Positions 43,022 to 52,563 are shown, counted from the stretch's first letter. The stretch is DNA of 64,000 nucleotides from Vibrio metoecus (GCF_009665255.1 NZ_CP035687.1:558001-622000), one strand, 5' to 3'. The notes: generated by a model from the letters alone, not told the origin. A program made the numbers and translations.

Positions 43022-44404
43022 CTACTCCGCAGGTGCAGGGGTATCAACCTCAGGGGCGGGTTCTGCCACTATCGTAGGCACTTCATCAGTTCCCAAAGGT
43101 GAACCTACAGGAGTGTTACTCACCACCGGTAGCGGATCAGCACACTGACACTCTTGCCCCTTCGTTTTCCGTGTTTGATGAGGCGCATACCAACCTTGTA
43201 AGCCTTTTTCCAAACGTTCAGCAGCGACTTTAGGCGTCATCTTGCCCAGCAACACGGCTTGGCTCACTTCCGCGAGTTCATCGCCAAGCTTGGGTTGGCC
43301 ACGGGACAAAATCTGTGTAGCCACGCGAATGGTGGAATCACACTGATCACGCCATTCCATCATTTCTCGTGCAGCAGGGTTAGTGACCTCAAAGAAATGG
43401 TTAGACAGCGAAAAAAATCCCGGTAGCGAGTTGGTATACAGTTCAGCAAACTCCGGAGTAGTTAACCATTGTAAAAATGCCATTGCCGCTTGCGGATTTT
43501 TACTGGCCGGGTTCATCCCCATACCGATATCAGTATGATCGGTAAAGAAGCAGCCCTCACCTTGTTTGGCAACGGGTGGACGCATAACCCCAAAATCGAC
43601 CTTATCGGTGAAGGGCGCGATCTCCCACGAACCCGCGATATAAAATGCTGCTTTACCAGACGTAAACAGCTCATTGCTGGTGCCATAATCTCGATTTTCC
43701 GCCCCATCACCAAGGTATGCCCGCCAACGCGCGAGTTCTTCAAACACTTTCACATACTGCGGATCGTCTAAACGCTCCTGCCCATTGATCAACGCCAATC
43801 GGCCATCTTCACCTTTCCAGTAATTAGGCCCTATATTTTGGAAGCCCAACTCCGAGGATACCCAACTTTCTGAACCACTCATCGATAACGGAATATAGCG
43901 ACCATCGGCTTTCACTTTGTCCAATACAGTAAAAAATTGTTCACGGGTTTGAGGCACACTCAGCCCTAACTCATTGAAAATTTTCTTGTTATAGAAGAAA
44001 CCATGAATGACCGAGGCCATAGGTACGCAAAAGGTCTGTGCTCCTGAATCGGTTTGCCAAGGCGCTTGTGCAAAGCTAGGGAAATTTTCCATCCCCGCCA
44101 TTTCGGTCAATTCCGTTAAGTAACCGGCCTTAAACAACGCCAATGAATCATCAAATGGGCGACATGTAATTAAGTCTCCCGCCGTCCCACCTTTTAAATT
44201 TTCCCATAACATGGGGGTGTAGTTCACATTCGGTACTGGGTGAAATTTCACGGTAATACCGGGGTGCTTTGCTTCAAAAGCAGGAATAATTTTCTGCTCC
44301 CATAAGGTTTTGTCATCTGCACGCCAGCTTTCAATCACTAACTCACTCGCCAACAATTGGCTACACCATAGGAGACTCAGAGCTCCAATCCACTTGTTTC
44401 TCAT
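43022..44404 (-). CDS. Orphan family-1 extracellular solute-binding protein, linked to a chemoreceptor
   Basis: 460 residues. Signal peptide MRNKWIGALSLLWCSQLLAS, then a sugar-type binding protein fold: ELVIESWRADDKTLWEQKIIPAFEAKHPGITVKF, GGTAGDLITCRPFDDSLALFKAGYLTEL, MASVIHGFFYNKKIFNELGL, FTSGKAAFYIAGSWEIAPF and NPQAAMAFLQWLTTPEFAELY. The last 60 residues are an unusual Pro/Glu-rich tail with a CQC motif. No permease or ATPase gene is nearby; instead the chemoreceptor gene lies 7 bases upstream in the same operon. A role in presenting ligand to that receptor fits best. Ligand probably an oligosaccharide. Confidence 0.85.
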   Translation of the reverse strand: MRNKWIGALSLLWCSQLLASELVIESWRADDKTLWEQKIIPAFEAKHPGITVKFHPVPNVNYTPMLWENLKGGTAGDLITCRPFDDSLALFKAGYLTELTEMAGMENFPSFAQAPWQTDSGAQTFCVPMASVIHGFFYNKKIFNELGLSVPQTREQFFTVLDKVKADGRYIPLSMSGSESWVSSELGFQNIGPNYWKGEDGRLALINGQERLDDPQYVKVFEELARWRAYLGDGAENRDYGTSNELFTSGKAAFYIAGSWEIAPFTDKVDFGVMRPPVAKQGEGCFFTDHTDIGMGMNPASKNPQAAMAFLQWLTTPEFAELYTNSLPGFFSLSNHFFEVTNPAAREMMEWRDQCDSTIRVATQILSRGQPKLGDELAEVSQAVLLGKMTPKVAAERLEKGLQGWYAPHQTRKTKGQECQCADPLPVVSNTPVGSPLGTDEVPTIVAEPAPEVDTPAPAE

Positions 44405-44411
44405 AAGCCCC

Positions 44412-46391
44412 CTAGACTTTGAAATGTGCGATTAATTGCTGCTGTTTAGCAGCCAGATCCGCTAAAACTTCACTGCTATTAGCCGATTCACGCGCTTCAC
44501 GTTCAGTTTCATGTGCAACTTCAGCAATCCCCGTCACGTGATGAGCCACACTTTGACTGACTAAAATTTGCTCCTGAGCGGCATGCGCCACCTGATCGGC
44601 CATTTCCTTAATCGCCGTCATGCGATCCGCGATCGATTGCAAAGCAACATCCATTTCACGAGTTTGATCCACACACACCCGCGTTTGGTCTTGGCTGCGT
44701 CCCATCACCTCAACCACTTGCTTGCTCGATTGCTGCAAATTTTCAATCATATGTTGAATCTCTTCGGTCGAGGTTTGAGTGCGTGTCGCAAGTGCTCGCA
44801 CTTCATCCGCAACCACAGCAAAACCTCGCCCAGCATCGCCCGCGCGTGCTGCTTCAATCGCGGCGTTGAGAGCCAGCAAATTGGTCTGCTCAGCAATTCC
44901 GCGGATCACATCCAAAATACTGCCGATGTTATTGCTAAACTCACCCAATTTATGGGTAATGGCGACAGCCGCTTCCATGTCATTCGCAAGTTGCTCTGTG
45001 ATTCGCCGTGTCGTTGCGACTTTTTGACGGCTTTCTTTCGCTTCATTATCGACGCGATCAACTTCATCTTTGGTTCCATCGGTTGAGCGAGCCACTTCCG
45101 TTGCACTCACTTCAAGCTCAGTAATCGCTGCGGCGACTTGATCTGTCTGGCTTTTTTGCTCTTGAACCCGTGCCATTGCCCGTTCGCTGATTTCTGCCGA
45201 ACGGCTCGCTTCATTCACCAGATGGCGAGAACCCGCATTGATCTGAGAGAGAAGTTCACCGGTTTTATCGGCCAAAATATCAATTGAACGAGAAAGCGCG
45301 CCAAACTCACAACGGGTTTGATAATTGATGCGCCGCGTCATATCGCCTTGTGCCATATAAGCCAATTCATGATTAATTTTTTGCAGCGGCTTTTGAATAC
45401 TGCGAGCCGTGGTGTAACCAATAACTAATGCCACAACGGCAGAAACAGCTGATACGGCCATGATCCAGAAATTCGCGCTGCTCACGGCAGCATCGGCAAG
45501 CACTCGGCTTTGCTGAGCAACCGCCGCGGCTGATTTAGCCATTTCATCCAGTTTGGCCAAGCTATTGGCTAAACTGGCGTCGACTTGTTGGTTCTGGGTG
45601 AGGAGAGCATTTTCCAATTGTTGGGCTTTGCGCATCGTAGCCAAAAGGCCTTGCTTGCCTAAAGCCAACTCCTGTAAGCGATTGAGATTGGCAACATAGC
45701 GTGCTTTCACATCATCAGACACGAATACTCTTTCGAGGCGTTTACGTGCCATTTCGATATCTTTACTGAGCACTTTTTCCAACGCATTTAAATCTGTTTT
45801 TGCATCCGCACGGCGAATGTTTTTCAAATCACGCGCGATACCAGAGGTGATCAGCTCAGCTTTATTGCGCATCGAACGCTTACTGGCACTCTGTTGCAGC
45901 AGCAAATCGGCAGCCCATTGATAGGTGTCTTCCAGACGAATAAACGCAATTTCTAACTCATGACGCTGTACCAGAGCGTTGACCCATTCACTGTGTTTGG
46001 ATAACACCTGATCCGCTTCGGTATAAAACTGGTTTGTCGCCTGTAAAACCTCTTGGAATTGTTTTTGGTTCTCACCTACCTGAGTAAATTGATCCATACT
46101 CTGACTCAGCTGATGAAAACGTGCTTGTTGCGCTTGAAATTGGCTTGAGAGTTGAGGCAGTTCCGCAGCATCTTCACTGGTTCTAAACTCCAAAACCCAG
46201 CGATTACTTTCTTGGAGGGTTTCTTTCAACCCTGCAACCGCCATAACCAAAGGCGTCGCCCGATCAGAAACCTCGGATAACCCGTCATTAATACCGCGAA
46301 TTTTCAACGTACTAATGGCACCCAGCAGGATCAACAACAAGAGCATCAATACGAAACCAGCGATGATTCGCTGTACGATAGATAAACCCAT
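44412..46391 (-). CDS. Methyl-accepting chemotaxis protein, partner of the solute-binding protein
   Basis: 659 residues. TM1 (IIAGFVLMLLLLILLGAIST), a long all-helical periplasmic domain of about 270 residues without a recognised Cache or PAS fold, TM2 (FWIMAVSAVSAVVALVIGY, near 310-330), HAMP (about 332-385) and the signalling domain with VIRGIAEQTNLLALNAAIEAARAGDAGRGFAVVADEVRALA. A helical sensor of this size suits docking of a loaded binding protein. The downstream gene encodes such a protein. C-terminus (QQLIAHFKV) has no methyltransferase tether. Confidence 0.92.
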   Translation of the reverse strand: MGLSIVQRIIAGFVLMLLLLILLGAISTLKIRGINDGLSEVSDRATPLVMAVAGLKETLQESNRWVLEFRTSEDAAELPQLSSQFQAQQARFHQLSQSMDQFTQVGENQKQFQEVLQATNQFYTEADQVLSKHSEWVNALVQRHELEIAFIRLEDTYQWAADLLLQQSASKRSMRNKAELITSGIARDLKNIRRADAKTDLNALEKVLSKDIEMARKRLERVFVSDDVKARYVANLNRLQELALGKQGLLATMRKAQQLENALLTQNQQVDASLANSLAKLDEMAKSAAAVAQQSRVLADAAVSSANFWIMAVSAVSAVVALVIGYTTARSIQKPLQKINHELAYMAQGDMTRRINYQTRCEFGALSRSIDILADKTGELLSQINAGSRHLVNEASRSAEISERAMARVQEQKSQTDQVAAAITELEVSATEVARSTDGTKDEVDRVDNEAKESRQKVATTRRITEQLANDMEAAVAITHKLGEFSNNIGSILDVIRGIAEQTNLLALNAAIEAARAGDAGRGFAVVADEVRALATRTQTSTEEIQHMIENLQQSSKQVVEVMGRSQDQTRVCVDQTREMDVALQSIADRMTAIKEMADQVAHAAQEQILVSQSVAHHVTGIAEVAHETEREARESANSSEVLADLAAKQQQLIAHFKV

Positions 46392-46653
46392 GAATGTATC
46401 CTCATTGATGAATAAAAAGATAAATTAAACATAGACAGGAACATTCAATGCTGCGAATAGCATATTTGGATTTGTGATATAAGATTCTCTCTGACACGAA
46501 ATTTCCCACCGACGATTGCATCGGGAAAATCATGTTAGCCTTTCACCTGCAGCTAAAAACTCTGCGTTTAAAAAACTGCATCGACGGCATCACTTGAACC
46601 GTAGACAGGCTCTGTCTACAATGGCGCACTTTTATCGATTCAGGTCATAAATA

Positions 46654-46902
46654 ATGAACGACACTACTGCAAAACCAACGCTACCCGATCGCCTATCTGG
46701 CAACTCTCGCAGCCCATTTTTCATTAAAGAGTGCTTCGAGCACCAAATTGGTATTCGTTTTAATGGCAAAGAGCGTACTGATGTAGAAGAGTACTGCATT
46801 AGCGAAGGTTGGATTAAAATTCCGTCACCAAAAGCGAAAGATCGCTACGGCAACCCAATGTTGATCCAATTAAAAGGCACGGTAGAAGCTTACTACGCGT
46901 AA
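46654..46902 (+). CDS. DUF3297 small protein
   Basis: 82 residues: LPDRLSGNSRSPFFIKECFEHQIGIRFNGKERTDVEEYCISEGWIKIP, the DUF3297 pattern (glutathione-peroxidase-annotated by some databases without evidence). No signal or membrane helix. It is divergent from the chemoreceptor operon and ends before a strong terminator. Function unknown. Confidence 0.82.
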   Translation: MNDTTAKPTLPDRLSGNSRSPFFIKECFEHQIGIRFNGKERTDVEEYCISEGWIKIPSPKAKDRYGNPMLIQLKGTVEAYYA

Positions 46903-46962
46903 GTGCTTACTCTCGTGTTAAGGCAAGTGTCTATTATTTAGAGTCACTTTTATTGCCAATCG

Positions 46963-47007
46963 AAAGCCGTTTAAATACTCACATTAAGAGTGTTAAACGG
47001 CTTTTTT
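46963..47007 (+). terminator. Rho-independent terminator of the DUF3297 gene
   Basis: AAAGCCGTTTAA (46963-46974) pairs with the mirror arm ending at about 47004, with an inner ACTC/GAGT stem, followed by T. Confidence 0.88.
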
Positions 47008-47098
47008 GATTGAGTGAAGGGGTCACAAACAGCAGCGCAGAACACATGCCTTGTCACGCATCATACTCGGATGATTAAAGCAATAAGCACTATGATGC

Positions 47099-48328
47099 TT
47101 ACTGCTTTGGCTTATTTATTTTACCCTGAAACTGCTTAACGCTCTTTTTATTCTGCGTGCGGCGATTGGCTTGTTTATCACGCGGAGCACGTTTGCTTTC
47201 ACCGGTTGATGGCTGATCGGTCACTGGGAAACCCTCCAGATTCTGCAAGGGCAAATCACGTTGCGTCAGGGTACGAATGGCATTGAGTGCATCCATTTCT
47301 CCGTGACACACTAACGAGAGTGCAATGCCTTGCTGCCCCGCTCTGGCGGTGCGGCCTACACGGTGCACGTACGTTTCCGCATGCATCGGCAACTCAAAGT
47401 TAATAACAACGGGAAGCTGTTCAATATGAATGCCGCGCGCGAGCAGATCGGTGGCAATCAACACTTGGGTTGTGCCTTTTTTAAACTCTGCCAGTGCAGC
47501 TTCACGTTCCGCTTGGCTTTTATCACCATGCAACGCAGTGGCTACCACGCCTGCTTTGTTGAGTTTTTTGGTCAAGCCATCAGCATTCTCTTTTGCACCG
47601 ATAAAGACCAGCACTTTCGGCCATTGGTGCTGCTTTAAAAGGGCCACTAAGGCTTGCGTTTTACTGCCTTTGTTCACCAAATACAGCGTTTCTTGCACTG
47701 CTTGGTTGATGCTGTTTTCAGGATTGGCGGAAACTTGGGTTGGCGCATGCATCAATTGCTGCGCTTTAAGTTTCAAATCATCAGAGAAGGTCGCAGAACA
47801 CATCACGGTTTGACGCACACTGGCGGTTTGGCTTGCTAGCGCTTGTACTTGCGGCCAGAAGCCCATATCGAGCAGACGATCGGCTTCGTCTAACACGAGC
47901 GTAGTTACGCGGTTCAAGCTCAATCCACTTTGGGTTAAATCGAACAAACGCCCCGTGGTTGCCACCAGAATATTCGGGTTCTCAGCCAGCGCATTTTGCT
48001 GCTCAGCCTTATCTACCCCACCGCACAAGCAGAGCGCGTTCAGCCCTAACGGTGTACCAACGTGAGTGAGCACTTCGCTCACTTGCATGGCTAATTCACG
48101 CGTGGGTACCAACACTAAGGCTTGCTGCTCAGGGCTAGTTTTTAAACGTTCAAGCAGAGGCAGACCGTAAGCCAAGGTTTTTCCACTTCCCGTATTCGCC
48201 AACGCCAACACATCTTTGCCCGTTAACATTGTAGGGATCACCAAAGTTTGAATGGCTGTGGGTTGGGTGATCTCTTTGGGCAGAGCTTGGATTAGATCGG
48301 CGCTTAACGCGAGAGAGGAAAATGACAT
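47099..48328 (-). CDS. DEAD-box ATP-dependent RNA helicase, RhlE-like
   Basis: About 409 residues. Q motif and motif I: FSSLALSADLIQALPKEITQPTAIQ and ALANTGSGKT; Ia VPTRELA; II VLDEADRLLDMGF; III CSATFS; V TDLLARGIHI; VI YVHRVGRTARAG. It unwinds structured RNA using ATP, typically in ribosome assembly or mRNA decay. The C-terminal extension is short and basic (KRAPRDKQANRRTQNKKSVKQFQGK). ATG 48328 gives the family start; an open upstream stretch is not conserved-looking. Confidence 0.92.
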   Translation of the reverse strand: MSFSSLALSADLIQALPKEITQPTAIQTLVIPTMLTGKDVLALANTGSGKTLAYGLPLLERLKTSPEQQALVLVPTRELAMQVSEVLTHVGTPLGLNALCLCGGVDKAEQQNALAENPNILVATTGRLFDLTQSGLSLNRVTTLVLDEADRLLDMGFWPQVQALASQTASVRQTVMCSATFSDDLKLKAQQLMHAPTQVSANPENSINQAVQETLYLVNKGSKTQALVALLKQHQWPKVLVFIGAKENADGLTKKLNKAGVVATALHGDKSQAEREAALAEFKKGTTQVLIATDLLARGIHIEQLPVVINFELPMHAETYVHRVGRTARAGQQGIALSLVCHGEMDALNAIRTLTQRDLPLQNLEGFPVTDQPSTGESKRAPRDKQANRRTQNKKSVKQFQGKINKPKQ

Positions 48329-48513
48329 GGGTTGGGTACCTGAATATTCAAAAAACAATTTGGGGCGAATTATCGCAGGCGTGGACTTTACCACAAGCGT
48401 ATTTGAGAAGTGACACTCTTTTCCGCTCAAGCGTATGGCCCAGCGTTAAAACGAAAAACGCAGAGCCGAAGCTCCGCGTTGATGGGGTTGCGCTTTATAT
48501 CACTCGCGCAAGA

Positions 48514-49704
48514 TTAGATTTTAGTAAAGAAAGCGCGCTTGAGGGCCATTTCAAGGCCACGAACTTCGGCTAGCCCTTTCAAGCGGCCGATCGCCGAGTA
48601 ACCCGGATTGGTCTTTTTCTTCAGGTCATCCAGCATTTGATGGCCGTGATCAGGACGCATCGGGATCAAACGATGATCGCCCACTTCGGCGCGGCGATGT
48701 TCTTCATCCAGAATCGCCATCACTACGTTGTACATATCCACATCGCCATCAAGGTGAGCCGCCTCGTGGAATGTCATCGGATTGCTCTCTTCACGTTTGG
48801 TTGAACGTAAATGCGTAAAATAGATACGCTCGCCGTGCTTTTTGATCATCTTGACCAGATCGTTATCACCGCGCACACCGTACGAGCCGGTACACATGGT
48901 TAAGCCGTTCATTTTGCTTGGCACATTTTCGGTCAGCCAATCAATGTCTTCAATCGTTGAGACAATACGTGGCAGGCCAAGGATCGGGCGCGGTGGATCA
49001 TCAGGATGTACCGCCAGTTTCAAACCATAAGATTCACAAATCGGCATCAGTTGTGAGAGGAAATACGCCATGTGCTCACGCAACTTGTCTTTGTTAATGC
49101 CGGCATAACGATCAAGCTGGGCTTGGAACTCTTCTAAGGTGTAGCCTTCTTCCGCACCCGGTAAACCCGCAATAATGTTGTTGGTGAGCTGCTGAATCTG
49201 CGCTTCACTCATGTTGTTGAAGTATTCCAAGGCTTGCGCTTGTTCTGCTTCGGTATAATCCGCTGCCGCACCTGGGCGTTTGAGAATATGCAGCTCAAAC
49301 GCAGCAAACGCGATTTGGTCAAAACGCAGCGCTTTTGAACCATCCGGCATTTCAAATTCCAGATCGGTACGCGTCCAATCCAGCACTGGCATAAAGTTGT
49401 AGCAAACCGTATCAATGCCGCATTCCGCTAGGTTACGCAGAGTTTGTTTGTAGTTTTCGATCCACTGTTGGTAGTTGCCGGTTTGAGTTTTAATTTCTTC
49501 ATGGACAGGCACACTTTCCACGACAGACCAAGTCAGCCCTTTCGCTTCAATGATCGCTTTACGTTTTAAAATCTCTTCTTTTGACCACACTTCCCCGTTC
49601 GGGATGTGATGCAAAGCATTCACGATGCCCGTTGCGCCCGCCTGACGAATATCGTCTAAAGAAACGGGATCATTCGGGCCATACCAACGCCAAGTTTGTT
49701 CCAT
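48514..49704 (-). CDS. uxuA: Mannonate dehydratase UxuA
   Basis: 396 residues. Dehydrates D-mannonate to 2-keto-3-deoxygluconate. TIM-barrel signatures: MEQTWRWYGPNDPVSLDDIRQAGATGIV, SVVESVPVHEEIK, YNFMPVLDWTRTDL, LAVHPDDPPRPILGLPRI, NGLTMCTGSYGVR and FTHLRSTKREE, with HLDGDVDMY and MRPDHGHQ near the end holding metal ligands. AAGGTGA precedes ATG 49704; an open upstream stretch of 30 codons is not homologous-looking. Last gene of the minus-strand half, after uxuR; the space to uxuR contains two hairpins. Confidence 0.96.
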   Translation of the reverse strand: MEQTWRWYGPNDPVSLDDIRQAGATGIVNALHHIPNGEVWSKEEILKRKAIIEAKGLTWSVVESVPVHEEIKTQTGNYQQWIENYKQTLRNLAECGIDTVCYNFMPVLDWTRTDLEFEMPDGSKALRFDQIAFAAFELHILKRPGAAADYTEAEQAQALEYFNNMSEAQIQQLTNNIIAGLPGAEEGYTLEEFQAQLDRYAGINKDKLREHMAYFLSQLMPICESYGLKLAVHPDDPPRPILGLPRIVSTIEDIDWLTENVPSKMNGLTMCTGSYGVRGDNDLVKMIKKHGERIYFTHLRSTKREESNPMTFHEAAHLDGDVDMYNVVMAILDEEHRRAEVGDHRLIPMRPDHGHQMLDDLKKKTNPGYSAIGRLKGLAEVRGLEMALKRAFFTKI

Positions 49705-49779
49705 GACACTCACCTTTTTCAAAACGCACTTATCCCGCTCGAATATTTTCAAGCTCGGTGCGTAACGACTTCTTATTAT

Positions 49780-49824
49780 GCGGTTGCAAAACAACCGCGC
49801 TGATCAGTGCCAGCTTACGCTGGC
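49780..49824 (-). repeat. Two stem-loops between uxuR and uxuA
   Basis: GCGGTTG (49780-49786)/CAACCGC (49792-49798) and GCCAGC (49809-49814)/GCTGGC (49819-49824). Neither has a good T run on the minus strand. They could attenuate or process the transcript between uxuR and uxuA. Confidence 0.5.
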
Positions 49825-49831
49825 TAGAGGG

Positions 49832-50623
49832 TTATCTTTTTTCAGCACCCAGTAGAACCACTGGGTTTGAGCTAAATAAGTAACCATCAAAGTTAGGATC
49901 GTCGACGTCGGACAACGCCAGCAGGCGCTGCTTTACGTTTTCAAGGTGTTGCCACATGGCACTTTTGGCCGCGATAGGATCTTTACGCTGCAAAGCGGCA
50001 AGAATTTTGGCGTGATCATCAAGCCACTCTTCACGGTAGTCTTGACTGCTGATGTGAGAATGCAGTTTTTTCCACATCGGACTTTTTTCGCGTCGTTCCC
50101 ATGATTGTCTCAACATGTCCACCAGCACAGAGTTTTGGGTTGCCTCTGCAATGCACATATGAAACCTTTCATCACCGTGACACTCTTGCGCGCCACTCAC
50201 CAGTTCATCACGTTCTAGTTTGAGTGCGGCACGCATCTTCACGATGTCTCCCGGCGTGACTTGCGTTGCGGCAAATTCAGCAATATTGCTTTCGAGCAAC
50301 TGTCGCGCTTGGAGCATTTCGAACGGGCCAGCATCATCGCTGATCACATTCTCACGAGCGTTATTTTTCGATGGAATATTAATGACATAGACACCCGAGC
50401 CTTTTTTCACTTCGACTAAGTTTTCCAGTTCCAACATGATGATGGCTTCACGCACTACGGTACGGCTGATGTCTAAACGTTCAGCAATATCGCGCTCAGG
50501 CGGAAGTCTATCCCCCACTTTATAGTGGCCGTTGATCAACTCTTTTCTTAGTACTAAACCAATCTCTTGATACGGTCTTTTCGGTTCAAAAGGCATCATG
50601 ATGATATTGTCACTGTATTTCAT
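49832..50623 (-). CDS. uxuR: FadR-type GntR regulator UxuR
   Basis: 263 residues. The wHTH reads RPYQEIGLVLRKELINGHYKVGDRLPPERDIAERLDISRTVVREAIIMLELENLVEVKKGSGVYV, very close to E. coli UxuR/ExuR. The helical effector domain (ARQLLESNIAEFAATQ, HGDERFHMCIAEATQNSVLVDMLRQSW, HAKILAALQRKDPIAAKSAMWQHL) has the metal and acid-binding pattern of FadR proteins. It should repress the uronate genes until fructuronate or glucuronate accumulates. Palindromes with ATTGGT/ACCAAT lie in its own promoter and in the divergent TRAP region. Confidence 0.92.
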   Translation of the reverse strand: MKYSDNIIMMPFEPKRPYQEIGLVLRKELINGHYKVGDRLPPERDIAERLDISRTVVREAIIMLELENLVEVKKGSGVYVINIPSKNNARENVISDDAGPFEMLQARQLLESNIAEFAATQVTPGDIVKMRAALKLERDELVSGAQECHGDERFHMCIAEATQNSVLVDMLRQSWERREKSPMWKKLHSHISSQDYREEWLDDHAKILAALQRKDPIAAKSAMWQHLENVKQRLLALSDVDDPNFDGYLFSSNPVVLLGAEKR

Positions 50624-50645
50624 CTAACTACTCACGCCATCATAA

Positions 50646-50672
50646 TGACCAATAATAATTGGTCAACCTATA
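50646..50672. promoter_or_regulatory. Predicted UxuR operator in the uxuR promoter
   Basis: TGACCAAT (50646-50653) and ATTGGTCA (50658-50665) form a perfect inverted repeat. Overlapping it, 50657-50672 matches AATTGGT-TA-ACCAATT at 13 of 16 positions. This suggests autoregulation. Confidence 0.6.
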
Positions 50673-50730
50673 TGTACCAGTATGTGGTAACACCTTGTTT
50701 TAATTTTACAATTACGACGATTTTAATGAA

Positions 50731-51714
50731 TTACTGAACGGCCTTGATGCGTTCAACCAATTGATTTAGTTCAGGATTATTCTTTTCAATCTCTTGATAC
50801 ATTGGTTGAACGGCTTCCACGAAGGCCGCTTTGTTAGGTTCAACAAACGTTACGCCCATTTTTTCTGCTTTGGCGCGCTCTTTCGCTTCCGATTCTGCCC
50901 ACAGCTTCTTCATGTATTCCGAAGAATCCGCGGCGGCTTTCATTAATGCTTTTTGCTGCTCTGGCGTTAACTTGTCGTAGGTCTTAGTCGAAATCACCAG
51001 TACATCTGGAACCATGGTGTGTTCGTCTAAGCTGAAGAATTTAGAAACTTCACTGTGGCGGCTCAAGCTAAACGATGGAATGTTGTTTTCAGCAGCATCC
51101 ACGACGCCTTGTTGCAGTGCGGTGTAAAGCTCGCCGTAAGCCAGTGGCGTTGGGTTACCACCCAGAGCCTTCACCATCGCGATAGCCGATGGGCTTGGCT
51201 GAACACGGACTTTCAACCCTTTCAGATCCGCTGGCGTATTGATCGGTTTGCTGGTGTAGAAGCTACGAGCGCCTGCATCGTAATAAGTCACGCCAATAAA
51301 GCCGCTGCTTGCCGATGAATCCAGGATTTCACGACCAACTTCGCCATCAGTTACTTTGTAGTAATGCTCTTTATCACGGAACAAGTAAGGTAAGTTGAAA
51401 GCAGAGTAAGCCGGTGAGAAAGCCTCTAACTCAGCCGCATTGCTTTTCACCATATCAAGCGCGCCGTTTTGCATCAGCTCCATCGACTCACGCTGTGTGC
51501 CTAGCTGCGCATCAGGGTAGATACGAATATGCACTTCCCCGCCCGTCAATTCATTCACTTCTTTTGCCATGTAATCCATCGCTTTATGCACCGCATGGTC
51601 ACGAGGGTGGTTATGGCTCAGTTTTAATGTGGTCGCAGCATAAGCAGAAGCTGTGGCGCCGAAGGTCATTGCAGCACCCACAAGGGCACTTAATAGAGTC
51701 TTACGCGTCATCAT
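50731..51714 (-). CDS. TRAP transporter substrate-binding protein (DctP family), probably uronate
   Basis: About 327 residues. Signal peptide MTRKTLLSALVGAAMTFGATASAYA, then the DctP fold: TLKLSHNHPRDHAVHKAMDYMAKEV, IRIYPDAQLGTQRESMELMQNGALDM and the carboxylate-clamping Arg region LKGLKVRVQPSPSAIAMVKALGG. Delivers substrate to the membrane proteins encoded divergently. ATG 51714 has GGAG 9 bases upstream; the open stretch before it overlaps an operator. Uronate is inferred from the surrounding uxu/uxa genes. Confidence 0.92.
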   Translation of the reverse strand: MMTRKTLLSALVGAAMTFGATASAYAATTLKLSHNHPRDHAVHKAMDYMAKEVNELTGGEVHIRIYPDAQLGTQRESMELMQNGALDMVKSNAAELEAFSPAYSAFNLPYLFRDKEHYYKVTDGEVGREILDSSASSGFIGVTYYDAGARSFYTSKPINTPADLKGLKVRVQPSPSAIAMVKALGGNPTPLAYGELYTALQQGVVDAAENNIPSFSLSRHSEVSKFFSLDEHTMVPDVLVISTKTYDKLTPEQQKALMKAAADSSEYMKKLWAESEAKERAKAEKMGVTFVEPNKAAFVEAVQPMYQEIEKNNPELNQLVERIKAVQ

Positions 51715-52036
51715 GATTCTTGTCTCCGTGGATTGGTTGTCCAATGTGTAGGGTAATTGTTCTTCTCTAACGAATATTGTTGTTTCGATGGGCATGTTGA
51801 CCTTCAAAAAAGTCATCGTCAAAACAAAAGATCAAATTGATTGACCACAATCACACTAATAACCCTCAAATTGGTTAACCAATTCATTTGTGAAGCCGCT
51901 CACGTGACAACCAAATCGACTAACTTATAATCCGCTCAAAAATACCCTACACATTTTGAGACCACACACAAGCACGCGACCCAAAGTGGTAAACCAATTG
52001 TTATGAGATACGCGTGTTTACTTTAAGGAAATGAAA
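51715..52036. promoter_or_regulatory. Divergent uronate control region: three UxuR-like sites and a CRP-like site
   Basis: Palindromes of the ATTGGT/ACCAAT type: 51869-51884 (perfect AATTGGTTAACCAATT), 51984-51999 (14/16 to it) and 51731-51746 (12/16). TGTGA (51889-51893), AGCCGC, TCACG (51900-51904) matches the CRP consensus at 9 of 10 core positions, touching the perfect operator. This is the expected logic for uronate genes: CRP activation blocked by UxuR. Confidence 0.65.
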
Positions 52037-52552
52037 ATGAATAAATTGGTCACATACATAAACAGAGGATTGGCGGCGTTCACCATTTCTCTTTCAAGTT
52101 TTCTTGTCTTTTGTGTTGTTTGGCAAGTGCTGTCTCGCTATGTACTTGGTAAACCAAGTACCGTCACGGATGAACTCGCGCGTTATCTGTTTATGTGGGT
52201 CGCTTTGATTGGTGCAGCCTATACCACAGGGCTAAAACGCCATCTTGCGATTGATCTGTTGACCATGAAACTGACGGGGAAACGCAAACTGATTAATGAA
52301 ATCGTCATCCAAATCGCCATCGCCCTCTTCTCTTATGTAGTTTTGGTTCACGGCGGCACCCAATTAGCCTTAAAAACCTTAGCCACAGGCCAATTGACTC
52401 CCGCGTTAGGTTTAGAAATGGGCTACATCTATTTCTGCTTACCGATCAGCGGAGCACTAATGATTTTTTATTCCGCCATCTTCACTTATGAACGCGTTAA
52501 ACAGCTCATCCTTGGTGAAGCCCTACTCACCAACTCACCACTTAACTCATAG
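52037..52552 (+). CDS. TRAP transporter small permease (DctQ)
   Basis: 171 residues with four membrane helices. DctQ features: FLVFCVVWQVLSRYVLGKPSTVTDELARYLFMWVALIGAAYTTGLKRHLAIDLL. With DctM it forms the membrane part of a sodium-coupled TRAP transporter. ATG 52037 is chosen since AAGGA lies 7 bases upstream; ATG 52031 would have no spacing. The dctM gene starts 11 bases after its end. Confidence 0.93.
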   Translation: MNKLVTYINRGLAAFTISLSSFLVFCVVWQVLSRYVLGKPSTVTDELARYLFMWVALIGAAYTTGLKRHLAIDLLTMKLTGKRKLINEIVIQIAIALFSYVVLVHGGTQLALKTLATGQLTPALGLEMGYIYFCLPISGALMIFYSAIFTYERVKQLILGEALLTNSPLNS

Positions 52553-52563
52553 AGGGTTCCATC

